From JAZDKP01 sp043802925 (GTDB taxonomy: Bacteria > Fibrobacterota > OXYB2-FULL-49-7 > JAEUSG01), in NCBI GenBank assembly GCA_043802925.1, contig JAZDKP010000154.1:1-24142 (forward strand): a DNA stretch of 24,142 bases. The letters run 5' to 3'. The notes under the pieces were generated by a model. The model was not told the origin of the DNA and did not search any database. It worked only from the letters and a program-made list of their open reading frames with translations. Position numbers and translations under genes: made by a program. This document shows positions 5,886-14,571 of the stretch, one piece after another (positions within the stretch are counted from its first letter, which is position 1; each line of letters begins with the position of its first letter).

Positions 5886-8800
5886 ATGGCTGACAACAAG
5901 AAATCCGGCAGGGACGAGTGGGTCCTCCTGAAACGAAGTCTGGTCTCACAGGGCCGGGCGTTCCTTGACCTTTTCCGGGAATTGCACGAGGAATCTGATA
6001 TCGCCCGGGAAATTCTCCTGTTTCTGCCTTTTGCAGTCGCCCTCGCCTTCTTCTACTATACCAACCGTATCGCCTACTTTTACCACCATCTCGGAAATTA
6101 CGGGTTCGAGGAGCAGTTTCTCGGGCAGGTCGTGCCGCTGGTGAACGACCTTTTGTCCGGCCGCTTTTCACGCCTCTCACTGGGGCTCGAGGGGCCGCTC
6201 TATCCGTTACTGCTGGCCCTCAAGGCGCGCGGCGGCCACGACATCCTCAAGTCCGCGCTCTTCCTCAACGCGCTGTTCGGCACCGGCGCACTCCTGTGGG
6301 CCTATTATCTTCTCCGGACGGTTTTCGGAACGCGGACCGCAGCGCTTTCGCTCCTTTTCATTGCCACCAACGCGGTCTATTTCGAGTTTACCTATACGGC
6401 GTGTCCCGGCGTGGTCTTCCTGCTCTTTTGCGTGGGTGCGTTGCACTTGTTCTTCAAAGGGGCGCGTGACGGACGCGCTGCTTTGCTTTTCCTGTCCGGC
6501 GCGCTCATGGCGCTTGCGGTCCTCACTAACATTGCGGCCCTGCTGCTCCTGTTGTTCGCGGGGCTTGCGGTCCTGACCCTCGGCCTTGTGGGGGAGGGGG
6601 CCCGTGCCCGCGCCCGGACGCTGGCCTGGGTCTGCGCGGGCTTTGCGGTCTTCTTTCTCCCGGCCCTGCTTTTTTTGAAAGGGCATAGCGTCCACCTTTT
6701 TACAGCTCTGCCCTTCGTCAAAGCCGCGGGCGGCAACGCGCTGTTAACGCATCTCAAAACCGGTTATTTTCGCATCTTCATGAACATCGGCGAGCTCATC
6801 GGCTGGGCCCTCGGCGTGTTCGTAGTACTCGGTATTCTCTTTGCCGTGCTTACTCCTCAGGACCGCCCACGCCGCGCGTTCCACCTTCTTGGACTGCTCT
6901 TTTTTCTCGGGCTTTCACTCCTCGAGTTCGACAAACTGAACTCTTTTATTCTCGTTATTTTCCTGGTGCCGCTGGCGGCCGACGTGGTGGGCTCCGGCCT
7001 TTACCGGCGTACGCTCGAACGCCGATTCGCCCTTGCCCTGCTCCTGGCTTTCACGGGCCTGTCGTTTTTCAGCGTTTTCTCCAATATGGACCGCATCGGC
7101 GGAATCGCCAAAGGCGAGCCTAAACAGCTCCTGGCCCTGGCCGAGTACCTTTCGGACCATCCCGGGGCCAAGGGGCTGGTGCTGGCGCAGCGTCCGTTGC
7201 TGGCACGGCGCCTGGACATGCCCTTCCTGCAACTCGATTCCACGACCAACGGTCTGCTCCCGCTCCTCCGGCAGGCCAAGGAAAAGGGGGCGCGCCTCCT
7301 GCTCGCGGACTTTCCCGAATACAACGCCTTTCCCTTCCTGCGGTTCCTCGCGGATCCGGCCATGACCCGGCCGTTCGGACTGCGGGAGGTGGCGCGTGAG
7401 TATCCAAGCGCGCTCTACGAATTCGATTTCACCGCGCTCACGGCACTCGAAGGGGTTGCGGGCCCGGATACCGCGGCCTTGCGCGCACTGTCTCTGCCGA
7501 GGCCGGCCGCGCTTCCGCCTTTCGGTGAATTTCTCAAGCATCGTCTGGTCTATTCCTCCCGCCGCGATGCCCTCGACCGTCCGCCTTTTCAGGTGGTGAC
7601 ACAGTACCGGTTGCAGGGGATCTTGCTTTCGGGCGTGTTGTTCAGGGGTGCGTTCAAAGAAGTCGTTACCGCCAATCTTTACCAGCCCGGCGCAACCGCT
7701 TCCGGGGTTAAGACTTCGCGCGGGGTCGTGATTCTTCCGGGGAATGACCGCGATGGTAAAGCCTCCCTGCTGGCTAAAAATTACGCCGAGAACCTGGCCG
7801 CGTCCGGCATGGCCGTGCTTTGCATTGATGCGCCGGGCACGGGCGAACGCACGGGCCCGGTTTTTTCGCACGATGCCTACCTGGTCAACGCCGGGGCCGT
7901 GGGTTTTGCGCCGGCCGATGCGTTTGTCAGCGAAGCGCTCGCGGCCCGGCGCGTGCTCTGCGAGCTCACGGGCGCGTCATCCGATTCCGTGGGGCTTATT
8001 GGCATCGGCGAGGACGCGTTTACCGCGCTGTACGCTGCGGCGCTTGAGCCCGGGTTCACATCCGTTGCAATTATTGGCGGGCTTTCGCCCATGGCCGAAC
8101 TGGCCGCTTCACCCCGTGCGCCCGTACAGGCGCTCATTACGGGTGTTGCCGCCTATGGCACCGAAGCCCTGCTCCTGGCCGTGGGTGCCAACCGCGTCCG
8201 GTACTATCCCCTTGAGCCCGGCCGCAAGGAATGGGCCTTCTTTCTCGGGAACAACCTCGGCTTTACCGTGGTCCCCTCGGAAAGCCCGGACCAGTTTGTA
8301 AAGGAAGGGTTTGAGAAGAGCCTTCAGAAGATGGGCGAGGACCTTGGCAACGATGCGATCCGGCTGGCTGCCGCGCGTTTCACGGGCCTGCCCGAGCAGC
8401 AGAAGCAGGCGACCTTCACCGTGGGCGCACAGGACCTGAACGAAATATCCGCGCCGTTTATGGAAATACCGCTCCAGGTGAATCTGGAACCCGCGTTCAC
8501 GCCCGTGGATACGCCCTCCTCCGACGCTCCGTTTCCGCTGCCGTGGCAGTTGTGGGCGGCACCGGCCGGGCCCGTCAAACGGGTCCTGGTATGGCTTCAG
8601 AGCGCGGACGCGGCCCTGGATTCGGGCCTCGCGCAAAAGGCCGTGGACCGCGGTTATGCCGTGTGCCGTCTGCCGCTGTTTGACCGGTGCCGGAATTACG
8701 CGGAGGCGCGCCAGCGATATTACAACCTCCTGCTGGCCGGGATCCGGTCCGACCTGCAATGGAAGGCCGCGCTCCGCGCCATTGCGGACCGCTATCGCGT

Positions 8801-9176
8801 CATCCCCGACCTCTTTGCCGCGGATTCGCTGGCATCGCTTGTGGCCGTGCGGTTGGCGGCCGACAGCCTGCTTTCCGCGGGGTCCCTCATTCTTTCCGAA
8901 CTCCGGACCGCCAAAGTGTCGGCCTTTACGGGCGGCCTGCTGGACGGCTACGACGGCGTGGCTTATGCCGAAGGCGCGTATGTCAATTTGCCGCGTGTGC
9001 GCGCCAGTCTGGTCATGCGCGCGTACCGGGACCTTGCGGCGCGCGATTGGATGGAAGCCGCCTCCAAAGCGAGGCGGGTGCGGCCCTATTGCCCGCCCGC
9101 GGACACCTTTGCATATGATGATGCGCTTCCAAAAGGGGCGGCGCGCATCACCACGGCGGACTCCCTTTTCCGCTGA
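5886..9176 (+). CDS. GT39-like membrane glycosyltransferase fused to two alpha/beta-hydrolase-like domains
   Basis: About 1096 residues from the ATG at 5886 (MADNKKSGRDEW). A TTG at 5847 would add 13 residues but has no better ribosome site. Residues about 35-400 form a multi-helix GT-C region. It has an acidic first periplasmic loop (NYGFEEQFLGQVVPLVNDLLSGRF, then EGPLYPLLLA), as in ArnT/PMT-type enzymes that use polyprenyl-phosphate sugars. Residues about 405-530 resemble the soluble tail of the next gene product. From about 590, ANLYQPG, GVVILPGNDRDGK, AVLCIDAPGTGERTG and a VGLIGIGEDAF elbow follow an acetylxylan-esterase-like hydrolase. The nucleophile serine is replaced (G706-I-G708-E-D), so this domain is probably not catalytic. 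A second such domain (about 880-1096) has AVCRLPLFDR and A979-D-S981-L-A, where a serine remains but the flanking glycines are alanines; no clear catalytic His is seen. It heads a four-gene unit. The fusion is unusual; binding or modification of the glycan is a guess. Confidence 0.83.
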   Translation: MADNKKSGRDEWVLLKRSLVSQGRAFLDLFRELHEESDIAREILLFLPFAVALAFFYYTNRIAYFYHHLGNYGFEEQFLGQVVPLVNDLLSGRFSRLSLGLEGPLYPLLLALKARGGHDILKSALFLNALFGTGALLWAYYLLRTVFGTRTAALSLLFIATNAVYFEFTYTACPGVVFLLFCVGALHLFFKGARDGRAALLFLSGALMALAVLTNIAALLLLLFAGLAVLTLGLVGEGARARARTLAWVCAGFAVFFLPALLFLKGHSVHLFTALPFVKAAGGNALLTHLKTGYFRIFMNIGELIGWALGVFVVLGILFAVLTPQDRPRRAFHLLGLLFFLGLSLLEFDKLNSFILVIFLVPLAADVVGSGLYRRTLERRFALALLLAFTGLSFFSVFSNMDRIGGIAKGEPKQLLALAEYLSDHPGAKGLVLAQRPLLARRLDMPFLQLDSTTNGLLPLLRQAKEKGARLLLADFPEYNAFPFLRFLADPAMTRPFGLREVAREYPSALYEFDFTALTALEGVAGPDTAALRALSLPRPAALPPFGEFLKHRLVYSSRRDALDRPPFQVVTQYRLQGILLSGVLFRGAFKEVVTANLYQPGATASGVKTSRGVVILPGNDRDGKASLLAKNYAENLAASGMAVLCIDAPGTGERTGPVFSHDAYLVNAGAVGFAPADAFVSEALAARRVLCELTGASSDSVGLIGIGEDAFTALYAAALEPGFTSVAIIGGLSPMAELAASPRAPVQALITGVAAYGTEALLLAVGANRVRYYPLEPGRKEWAFFLGNNLGFTVVPSESPDQFVKEGFEKSLQKMGEDLGNDAIRLAAARFTGLPEQQKQATFTVGAQDLNEISAPFMEIPLQVNLEPAFTPVDTPSSDAPFPLPWQLWAAPAGPVKRVLVWLQSADAALDSGLAQKAVDRGYAVCRLPLFDRCRNYAEARQRYYNLLLAGIRSDLQWKAALRAIADRYRVIPDLFAADSLASLVAVRLAADSLLSAGSLILSELRTAKVSAFTGGLLDGYDGVAYAEGAYVNLPRVRASLVMRAYRDLAARDWMEAASKARRVRPYCPPADTFAYDDALPKGAARITTADSLFR

Positions 9177-9185
9177 CATGTTCGC

Positions 9186-10685
9186 ATGATGGAACGGCTG
9201 AAAAATCCATGGCTTGCCGCGGGTCTCATGGCCGTGGCTGCGATCCTGCTCGGGTTCGCGGTCTTTCAGGCCGAGCTCAACACCAACGGTGACAACGGCT
9301 CGTATATTTCCTATGCCCGGTCACTCGCAGCCGGCAAGGGCCTTACGCTGGCGAGCCATCCCCTTCACCTCAAAAGCGATAAATTCCCGATCCTTTATCC
9401 GCTCTTCCTTGCTTTCTGGATTAAATTTTTCGGTTACCACCTGTTTCTTCTCAAAGTCGCGATGCTTGGCATTTTCGCTTTAGGGATGGCTCTCTTTCTC
9501 TTCATTGCGCGCCGCTCTTTTTCAGGGCTCCTGCTGCTCGGACTCTGCGCGCTCACGGCCACCAACTACTGGCTGCTCGACAACGCGACCATCACCATGT
9601 CCGAACCCTTCTTCATGCTTTTCCTGCTCGGCGCCTACCTCGCCTTCCAGCGTTACGAGGAGCACGGCCGCAGCACGGATCTTCTCCTTGCCATTGGATG
9701 TGTCCTCCTCACGCCTTTTATCCGCACCATTGGCATCGCACCCGCGCTTGCGCTTTTCGCCTGGCTCGCCTTTAAACGGAAATGGCGATGGCTTGCCGGC
9801 TGCGGTGCGGCGTATGCGCTCTTTTATTTAGTCAATCGCGGCTTCATGGCGCCCGGCGGCTACGGAAGCATCCTCTTCCTCGCGGACCCCTATAACCCCG
9901 AGATGGGCACCATCGGCCTTCCGGATCTGTTCCGGCGCATTATTGACAACGCGCTCTTCTACTCCGAAAACACGGTGCAGATGACGCTTTTCTCCTTCCT
10001 GGGCGACCAGGCGCGTTTTGACCGTACCTCGGTGCTTCTGTTCACGGTGCTCTTCGTCGTGGTTTTCTTTGCCCTTCCGCTCCGGGAGATCCTGCGCAGG
10101 CCCGGCGCGCTTTTCCTCCGGCTCCTCGTGCTCCTTTACCTTGGCATTCTCCTGACCTGGCCCATGGTCTGGTCCGGTCCGCGCTTTGTGGTGCCCATCA
10201 TTCCCTTTCTTCTGCTCATCCTTTTTGAGAACGGCCATTTCTGGATCACGCGTTTCGTAACCCCCGACCTTTTGCCACGCCTTAAAAAGGCCGCGTGCGC
10301 GGTCTGCCTGCTCTGGAGCGTGCTTAATTTCAGCGCCATTTACCAGAAGACGCATACGCCGCTTACTTCGGACTGGACGGACTTCTACCGGCTTGCGGAA
10401 TGGTCAAAAAGCGCCCTGCCCGACAGCGCGGTGGTGTGCGCCCGGAGCCCCTTCCTGTTCTATCTGAAGTCAAACCGGATGAGTGTGCCCATCCCCTTTA
10501 CACTTGACCGGAACAAGGCGTTCAATCATTTGAAAGAGAATCGGGCCGGGTATGTCGTCATCGACCATTTCCAGTGGACCGGTTCCACCCAGGTCTATCT
10601 TGCGCCGCTGCTCGAGGAGTTCAAGGACCGCTTTGAACTTGTCAAGACCCTTGGTTCCGCGGCCCTTTACCGGGTGAAGGAATAG
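9186..10685 (+). CDS. ArnT/GT39-like polytopic membrane glycosyltransferase
   Basis: The 499-residue integral membrane protein should transfer a sugar from a polyprenyl-phosphate carrier on the periplasmic face. The N-terminal helix (about 9-28) leads into a first periplasmic loop with the catalytic-type acid in NTNGDNGSYISYARSLAAGKG (D36), followed by FPILYPLFLAFWIKFFG. This is the usual layout of PMT_2/GT39 and RgtA-D-like transferases. About ten further hydrophobic stretches extend to about residue 390. A soluble C-terminal part (about 395-499: DWTDFYRLAEWSKSALPDSAVVC, YVVIDHFQW) resembles the region after the helices in the upstream protein, suggesting that the two are paralogues. Two adjacent ATGs (9186, 9189) compete as start, with no clear Shine-Dalgarno. 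The gene begins 9 bases after the upstream stop and ends 10 bases before the next start, consistent with one operon. Substrate unknown. Confidence 0.88.
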   Translation: MMERLKNPWLAAGLMAVAAILLGFAVFQAELNTNGDNGSYISYARSLAAGKGLTLASHPLHLKSDKFPILYPLFLAFWIKFFGYHLFLLKVAMLGIFALGMALFLFIARRSFSGLLLLGLCALTATNYWLLDNATITMSEPFFMLFLLGAYLAFQRYEEHGRSTDLLLAIGCVLLTPFIRTIGIAPALALFAWLAFKRKWRWLAGCGAAYALFYLVNRGFMAPGGYGSILFLADPYNPEMGTIGLPDLFRRIIDNALFYSENTVQMTLFSFLGDQARFDRTSVLLFTVLFVVVFFALPLREILRRPGALFLRLLVLLYLGILLTWPMVWSGPRFVVPIIPFLLLILFENGHFWITRFVTPDLLPRLKKAACAVCLLWSVLNFSAIYQKTHTPLTSDWTDFYRLAEWSKSALPDSAVVCARSPFLFYLKSNRMSVPIPFTLDRNKAFNHLKENRAGYVVIDHFQWTGSTQVYLAPLLEEFKDRFELVKTLGSAALYRVKE

Positions 10686-10695
10686 GTTTCCGGCC

Positions 10696-13176
10696 ATGCT
10701 GTTTGATCCACTCAAGCCGTTTCCGCAAGGACACAATCCGCGCGCGCTGCGGGCCGGCCTGCTGCCTGTGGCCGCGCTGCTCCTGCATTTTCTTTTGCTT
10801 CAGTCTGAGTTCGTCCGGCTCGGGACGCGGCTGCTCTCCGAAGGGCCATGGCCCGGACTCGTTCCCTACCTGCGCTGGTTGCAGGGCAATGCGAATTTCT
10901 GGCCCCTTGTCCTTTCTGCTGCTGTCTTCCTCGGACTCACACTCTTTTTGCAGATTGCCTGCGGACTTGTGGATCAGTTACTGGACTGGGTCTTTGAGCG
11001 CAGGCACAGGACCTTCGTCCTTCTATGCGCGGTCCTTAGTGTCTTTTTAAGTTTCTACATTGCACCCGGTTCCATCGCGGAATCAGGCGACGCTTCCGCG
11101 CACCTCATGCACGTCTGGCTCGCGGGCGAGTCCCTGCGGCACGGCGAACTGCCGGTCTGGAGCAACTGGCTCTACTGCGGCAGCCCTTTTCTGCAGGACT
11201 ACGGCCCGCTCTTTTTCTACCTCGCGGGCGCGGCTTTTGCCCTCCTGCGCGACCTCTCCCTCTCCGCCAAGCTGGTCCTTTTCCTGCTTCACTTGGCCTC
11301 GGGACTGACATTCTTTCACATGGTTGCCACGGTGCTCCGGGACAAGCGCATCGCGCTCTTTGGCGCCCTGGCCTACGCGCTCATCGGGTGGCATTCGCAC
11401 TACATCCTCATCATGGGCCGCTACCCCGTGGCCCCGCTGTACGCGCTGTTGCCTTTGCTCTTCCTCGAAGCTCACCGGCTGCTCGAAACGCCCGGCCGCA
11501 CGCTCCGGGAGGAGACGCCGGCCATGGTGCGGCTTTCTCTCTATGGCTCGCTCGCTTTTCTGTGTCACTTCATTTATCCGGCCCAGTTCCTGCTGTTCCT
11601 TGGGGTCTATGTGCTCGCCCGCATCGTATTGCGCTATCGTGCCGTTCCCTCCGTGCCTGAAGGGATCCATACGCTCAAGAAATTTGCGCTCGCAGCCGGT
11701 GGTGGTGCCGTGCTCGCGGCGGGTGCCCTCATTCCATTTGTACTCGAGCGGTCCTATACCATGGCGGGCGCGAACATGGCACTCACGGACCCCCTGGGCG
11801 AAGCGGGCCGCACATTCAACATCGCGGCCTGGTTTGTGTGGAACAATGACCACTGTCTGCTTTTCAATTACGGCAGTCCGCAGTGGGGGGACGCCTATTT
11901 CGGACTCACGCTCTTTCTGGCGCTCCCCGTGGCGCTGCTCCTGAAAGCCTTCCGGCGGCGCGAATCCCTTTACAGCGACACGCTTAAAGGGGCCGCGGCA
12001 GCGCTCGTCGCTTTCTTTCTCCTCGTGGCGGCCTGGAACATTGTGGGCAAAGTGCCGCTCCTGCGCTCGCTTTATATTACGGCCTGCGAACGCTATCAGC
12101 TCGCACTCGCCTTTTTCCTGCCCCTGTTCGCCTGTGCCTTTTTGTCGGACCTGAAGGGAGCAGTGTGGGGTACGAAAGGGAAGGCACGCCTCCTGGCGCT
12201 CATGCCCTTTCTCCTGGCGCTTCTGCTTCTGGATCTGGGCCCGCTTTCGCTGCAGGCCCCTTTTGCACCGCGCGACGATTGGGACAAGCATGCGGCCATG
12301 ACCGTTGCGTTTGAAAAAGAGTACCGTGCAAGCAACGGGGCCGTGCCGGCCGCGCGCCTGTACTATGAGGGCATCAGTTCTTACGACTTTGAGCTGAAAG
12401 GCGCGCCCATGGCCGTGCGGCGCGCATACCATCCTTCGGTCCTTGGCTCTTTCAGCCAGGGGGCGCCGCTTTCTTATCTTTATCTCAAGGAATTCTATCC
12501 CCAGTTCCAGGATCAGATTGAGAAAAGGCCCGACATTCTTCTTGATAAACGGCTCCTAAATCTCTTTTTTCTCACGAACACACCCCTCCTCGTGTTGAAC
12601 GGTGAAAAGAACGCGCCCGGAAATCCAATCATTAAAAAACGGACCCTGTTCGGTAGGGAGAAGACGGTGCTGGAGCTGGCCTTTGGTTCGCCCATTGTCT
12701 ATTCAGGGAACATCGCGGCATTTGAATCGAGCGGCTCTCCCGGCACCGAAGGCCGCTGGCTCCTGGACCGTTATAATATCGACTATGCGACCGGTTCCGC
12801 GGACACGCTCTTTGTGCAGGGGGCGGAATTGCCCGCGCTTTCGCCTTCCGCGATACGTCCGATTGTCACGGTCTCCGCCTTTTCTCAGACGCACCGGACC
12901 GCGAACCTCACACTCACAGCAAGCCAGCCCGTTTATGTGCGGCTGCCCTATTCCTGGCACCCGGGACTGCGCGTGATGCTTAACGGCAGTGCCGTGAATG
13001 TGTCCCGCGCGGACATGAATTTTATCTGTATTACGGTTCCTGCAGGTGAAAGCCGCATTCGGCTTGAGGGCGGGCTTACGCGGCTCAGGACCGCATTCTG
13101 GATTCTTTCCGGACTCGGGTTTATGGTGGCCATTGGTTTCCTCATCGTTCACAGAAAAAAGGATACGCATGCCTAG
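10696..13176 (+). CDS. Large polytopic membrane protein of the PTPS-related / YfhO-like GT-C type
   Basis: An 826-residue protein with many hydrophobic helices from about 20 to 530 and a soluble C-terminal part ending in one helix (about 800-820) and a basic tail. The first large loop reads IAESGDASAHLMHVWLAGES (D132 in GDASAH), then LPVWSNWLYCGSPFLQDYGPLFFYLAG. This is characteristic of proteins annotated as 6-pyruvoyl-tetrahydropterin-synthase-related membrane domain or YfhO, which are thought to be GT-C glycosyltransferases. MGRYPVAPLYALLPLLFLEA also fits. The C-terminal stretch YVRLPYSWHPGLRVMLNGSAVNVSRADMNFICITVPAG looks like the beta-sandwich found at the end of YfhO proteins. The start is 10 bases after the previous stop, with only a distant AAGGA. 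It overlaps the methyltransferase start by 8 bases. A role in glycan or lipoglycan decoration is inferred from family and context; the substrate is not visible. Confidence 0.82.
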   Translation: MLFDPLKPFPQGHNPRALRAGLLPVAALLLHFLLLQSEFVRLGTRLLSEGPWPGLVPYLRWLQGNANFWPLVLSAAVFLGLTLFLQIACGLVDQLLDWVFERRHRTFVLLCAVLSVFLSFYIAPGSIAESGDASAHLMHVWLAGESLRHGELPVWSNWLYCGSPFLQDYGPLFFYLAGAAFALLRDLSLSAKLVLFLLHLASGLTFFHMVATVLRDKRIALFGALAYALIGWHSHYILIMGRYPVAPLYALLPLLFLEAHRLLETPGRTLREETPAMVRLSLYGSLAFLCHFIYPAQFLLFLGVYVLARIVLRYRAVPSVPEGIHTLKKFALAAGGGAVLAAGALIPFVLERSYTMAGANMALTDPLGEAGRTFNIAAWFVWNNDHCLLFNYGSPQWGDAYFGLTLFLALPVALLLKAFRRRESLYSDTLKGAAAALVAFFLLVAAWNIVGKVPLLRSLYITACERYQLALAFFLPLFACAFLSDLKGAVWGTKGKARLLALMPFLLALLLLDLGPLSLQAPFAPRDDWDKHAAMTVAFEKEYRASNGAVPAARLYYEGISSYDFELKGAPMAVRRAYHPSVLGSFSQGAPLSYLYLKEFYPQFQDQIEKRPDILLDKRLLNLFFLTNTPLLVLNGEKNAPGNPIIKKRTLFGREKTVLELAFGSPIVYSGNIAAFESSGSPGTEGRWLLDRYNIDYATGSADTLFVQGAELPALSPSAIRPIVTVSAFSQTHRTANLTLTASQPVYVRLPYSWHPGLRVMLNGSAVNVSRADMNFICITVPAGESRIRLEGGLTRLRTAFWILSGLGFMVAIGFLIVHRKKDTHA

Positions 13177-13771
13177 TTCCACGCGCGGCCACGGGCTTCT
13201 CGAAGGCTTCCTTTCGCACCACCGTGCCCGCGTGGCGGACCGGCTCATTCCGGAGACCCTGCGTCAGGGCCGCCTCCTCGACATCGGGTGCGGCACGCGG
13301 CCCGGGTTTCTCCTTGGCGTGCGCTTTGCGGAAAAGGTGGGCATGGACCGGTGTGCCTCCGCGATGACGGAAGAGGCGCTTGCGGCCACGGGCATCCTGC
13401 GTATCACGCACGACCTTGAGGCCGCGCCACGTCTTCCATTCGAAGACGACCGTTTCAGTGCGGTCACGCTGCTGTCAGTGGTCGAGCACCTGGAGCCCGC
13501 ATCCGTTGCCGGTTTGTTCGCGGAAATTTACCGCGTGCTCCGGCCCGGCGGCCTTTTTGTGTGCGTCACTCCGCCGCCCTTCACGGATGGAATTCTGCGC
13601 GTCATGGCGCGGCTCGGACTTGTCAGCCCCGAGGAAATCCATGAGCACAAGGCGTTTTACCGGTGTGCGCAGTTGCGGACGTTCCTGCGCAAAGCGGGAT
13701 TTACGGGAGTGCGGGCCGGGCGGTTTGAGATGGGGATGAACCAGTGGGCGTTCGGCAATCGAGCTGAATAA
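13169..13771 (+). CDS. Class I SAM-dependent methyltransferase
   Basis: A 200-residue protein of the Methyltransf_11/UbiE-like type. Motif I is LLDIGCGTR (36-44), the acidic end of strand 2 is D60 in VGMD, the HDLE segment (81-84) stands at the motif II position, LLSVVEHLEP (101-110) follows strand 4, and the LRPGG motif (124-128) precedes strand 5. The open frame extends further 5', but ATG 13169 is chosen because it has AAGGA at 13158-13162 and gives a normal length. It overlaps the upstream stop (ATGCCTAG), suggesting translational coupling. Being the last gene of a glycosyltransferase unit, it may O-methylate a sugar or cap a chain, but the substrate is unknown. Its stop is one base from the stop of the convergent SDR gene, and base composition changes sharply there. 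Confidence 0.9.
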   Translation: MPSSTRGHGLLEGFLSHHRARVADRLIPETLRQGRLLDIGCGTRPGFLLGVRFAEKVGMDRCASAMTEEALAATGILRITHDLEAAPRLPFEDDRFSAVTLLSVVEHLEPASVAGLFAEIYRVLRPGGLFVCVTPPPFTDGILRVMARLGLVSPEEIHEHKAFYRCAQLRTFLRKAGFTGVRAGRFEMGMNQWAFGNRAE

Positions 13772-13772
13772 A

Positions 13773-14549
13773 TTACATTTCCAAGCCACCGGTCACTTCT
13801 ATGGAAAACCCGGTTATATAGTCTGCTTCCGCGGAAGCCAAAAATTTAACCGTATTGGCAATATCCTCCGGCATTCCCTGATGGCCTAAAGGAATGGCGG
13901 GTAAAATTTTATTTATCACTTTTTCCGGAATCTTTTCGGTCATTTCGGTCTTGATAAAACCGGGCTGCACGGCATTGACATTGATGTTATATCTGGCCAT
14001 TTCCCGGGCAATGGTCTTTGTAAAACCCAGAACGCCTGCCTTGGAACTGGCATAATTGGATTGGCCGATATTACCGGCCTTGGCGACAATGGAAGAAATA
14101 TTGACAATCTTTTTTTTGTCGTACGAAAAGGGAGCGGTTGCTGTGAGGGCGGCTTTTTGTTTCGCTGCAGCCACCCAACGGCCGCAGACCGCCTTGGAGG
14201 TGAGGAACATGGATTTCAGATTTACATTCAGCACCAAGTCCCAGTCCGCCTCCTCGAGCTTCAGCAGCAACGCGTCCCGGGTTATCCCCGCATTATTGAC
14301 CAAAACATCCACGTCACCGAAATCAAAGGCCTGGGCCGTCATTTTCTCGACTTCCGCGGCTTCGGCGATATTACAAACGCAGGCAATGGCGTCCTGTCCC
14401 CTTTTTTTAATTTCAACCACCAGGTTTTGAAGATTTTTTTCATCAATGTCCACGGCAACGATGTTTAAGCCCAGTTTTTCCGCCAAGGTCAGGCAAATGG
14501 CCCGGCCAATACCCCGCCCGGCCCCGGTAATGATAGCTATTTTTTTCAT
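13773..14549 (-). CDS. SDR-family 3-oxoacyl (acetoacetyl-CoA/ACP) reductase, FabG/PhaB-like
   Basis: A 258-residue short-chain dehydrogenase that should interconvert 3-oxoacyl and (R)-3-hydroxyacyl thioesters in the cytosol. Visible are the TGAGRGIG nucleotide-binding motif (8-15), NNAG (85-88), catalytic S153 with Y166-ASS-K170, and the PGFIKTEM segment (196-203) typical of FabG. D34 at the end of strand 2 (VAVDID) favours NAD(H) over NADP(H), unusual for a biosynthetic FabG, so an oxidative role is plausible. A loop of about 15 extra residues (126-145, AAAKQKAALTATAPF) is inserted before KIVNISS. It is the last gene of the unit, 22 bases after the dehydrogenase stop, with AAGGGG upstream. 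The operon context points to CoA thioesters rather than ACP; substrate and direction are inferred. Confidence 0.9.
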   Translation of the reverse strand: MKKIAIITGAGRGIGRAICLTLAEKLGLNIVAVDIDEKNLQNLVVEIKKRGQDAIACVCNIAEAAEVEKMTAQAFDFGDVDVLVNNAGITRDALLLKLEEADWDLVLNVNLKSMFLTSKAVCGRWVAAAKQKAALTATAPFSYDKKKIVNISSIVAKAGNIGQSNYASSKAGVLGFTKTIAREMARYNINVNAVQPGFIKTEMTEKIPEKVINKILPAIPLGHQGMPEDIANTVKFLASAEADYITGFSIEVTGGLEM

Positions 14550-14571
14550 AATGCTGTTTTCCCCTTGAATT

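Noticed and set aside
8109..9179. Minus-strand open frame (356 codons) under the hydrolase-like tail
   Set aside because: Antisense shadow; the plus-strand frame carries continuous hydrolase-like structure.
11083..12432. Minus-strand open frame (449 codons)
   Set aside because: Antisense to the 826-residue membrane protein; composition is the reverse complement of hydrophobic codons (Glu/Lys/Gln/Arg-rich).
13046..13168. 5' extension of the methyltransferase frame
   Set aside because: It lies within the coding end of the upstream membrane protein and lacks a start with ribosome site; ATG 13169 has both.
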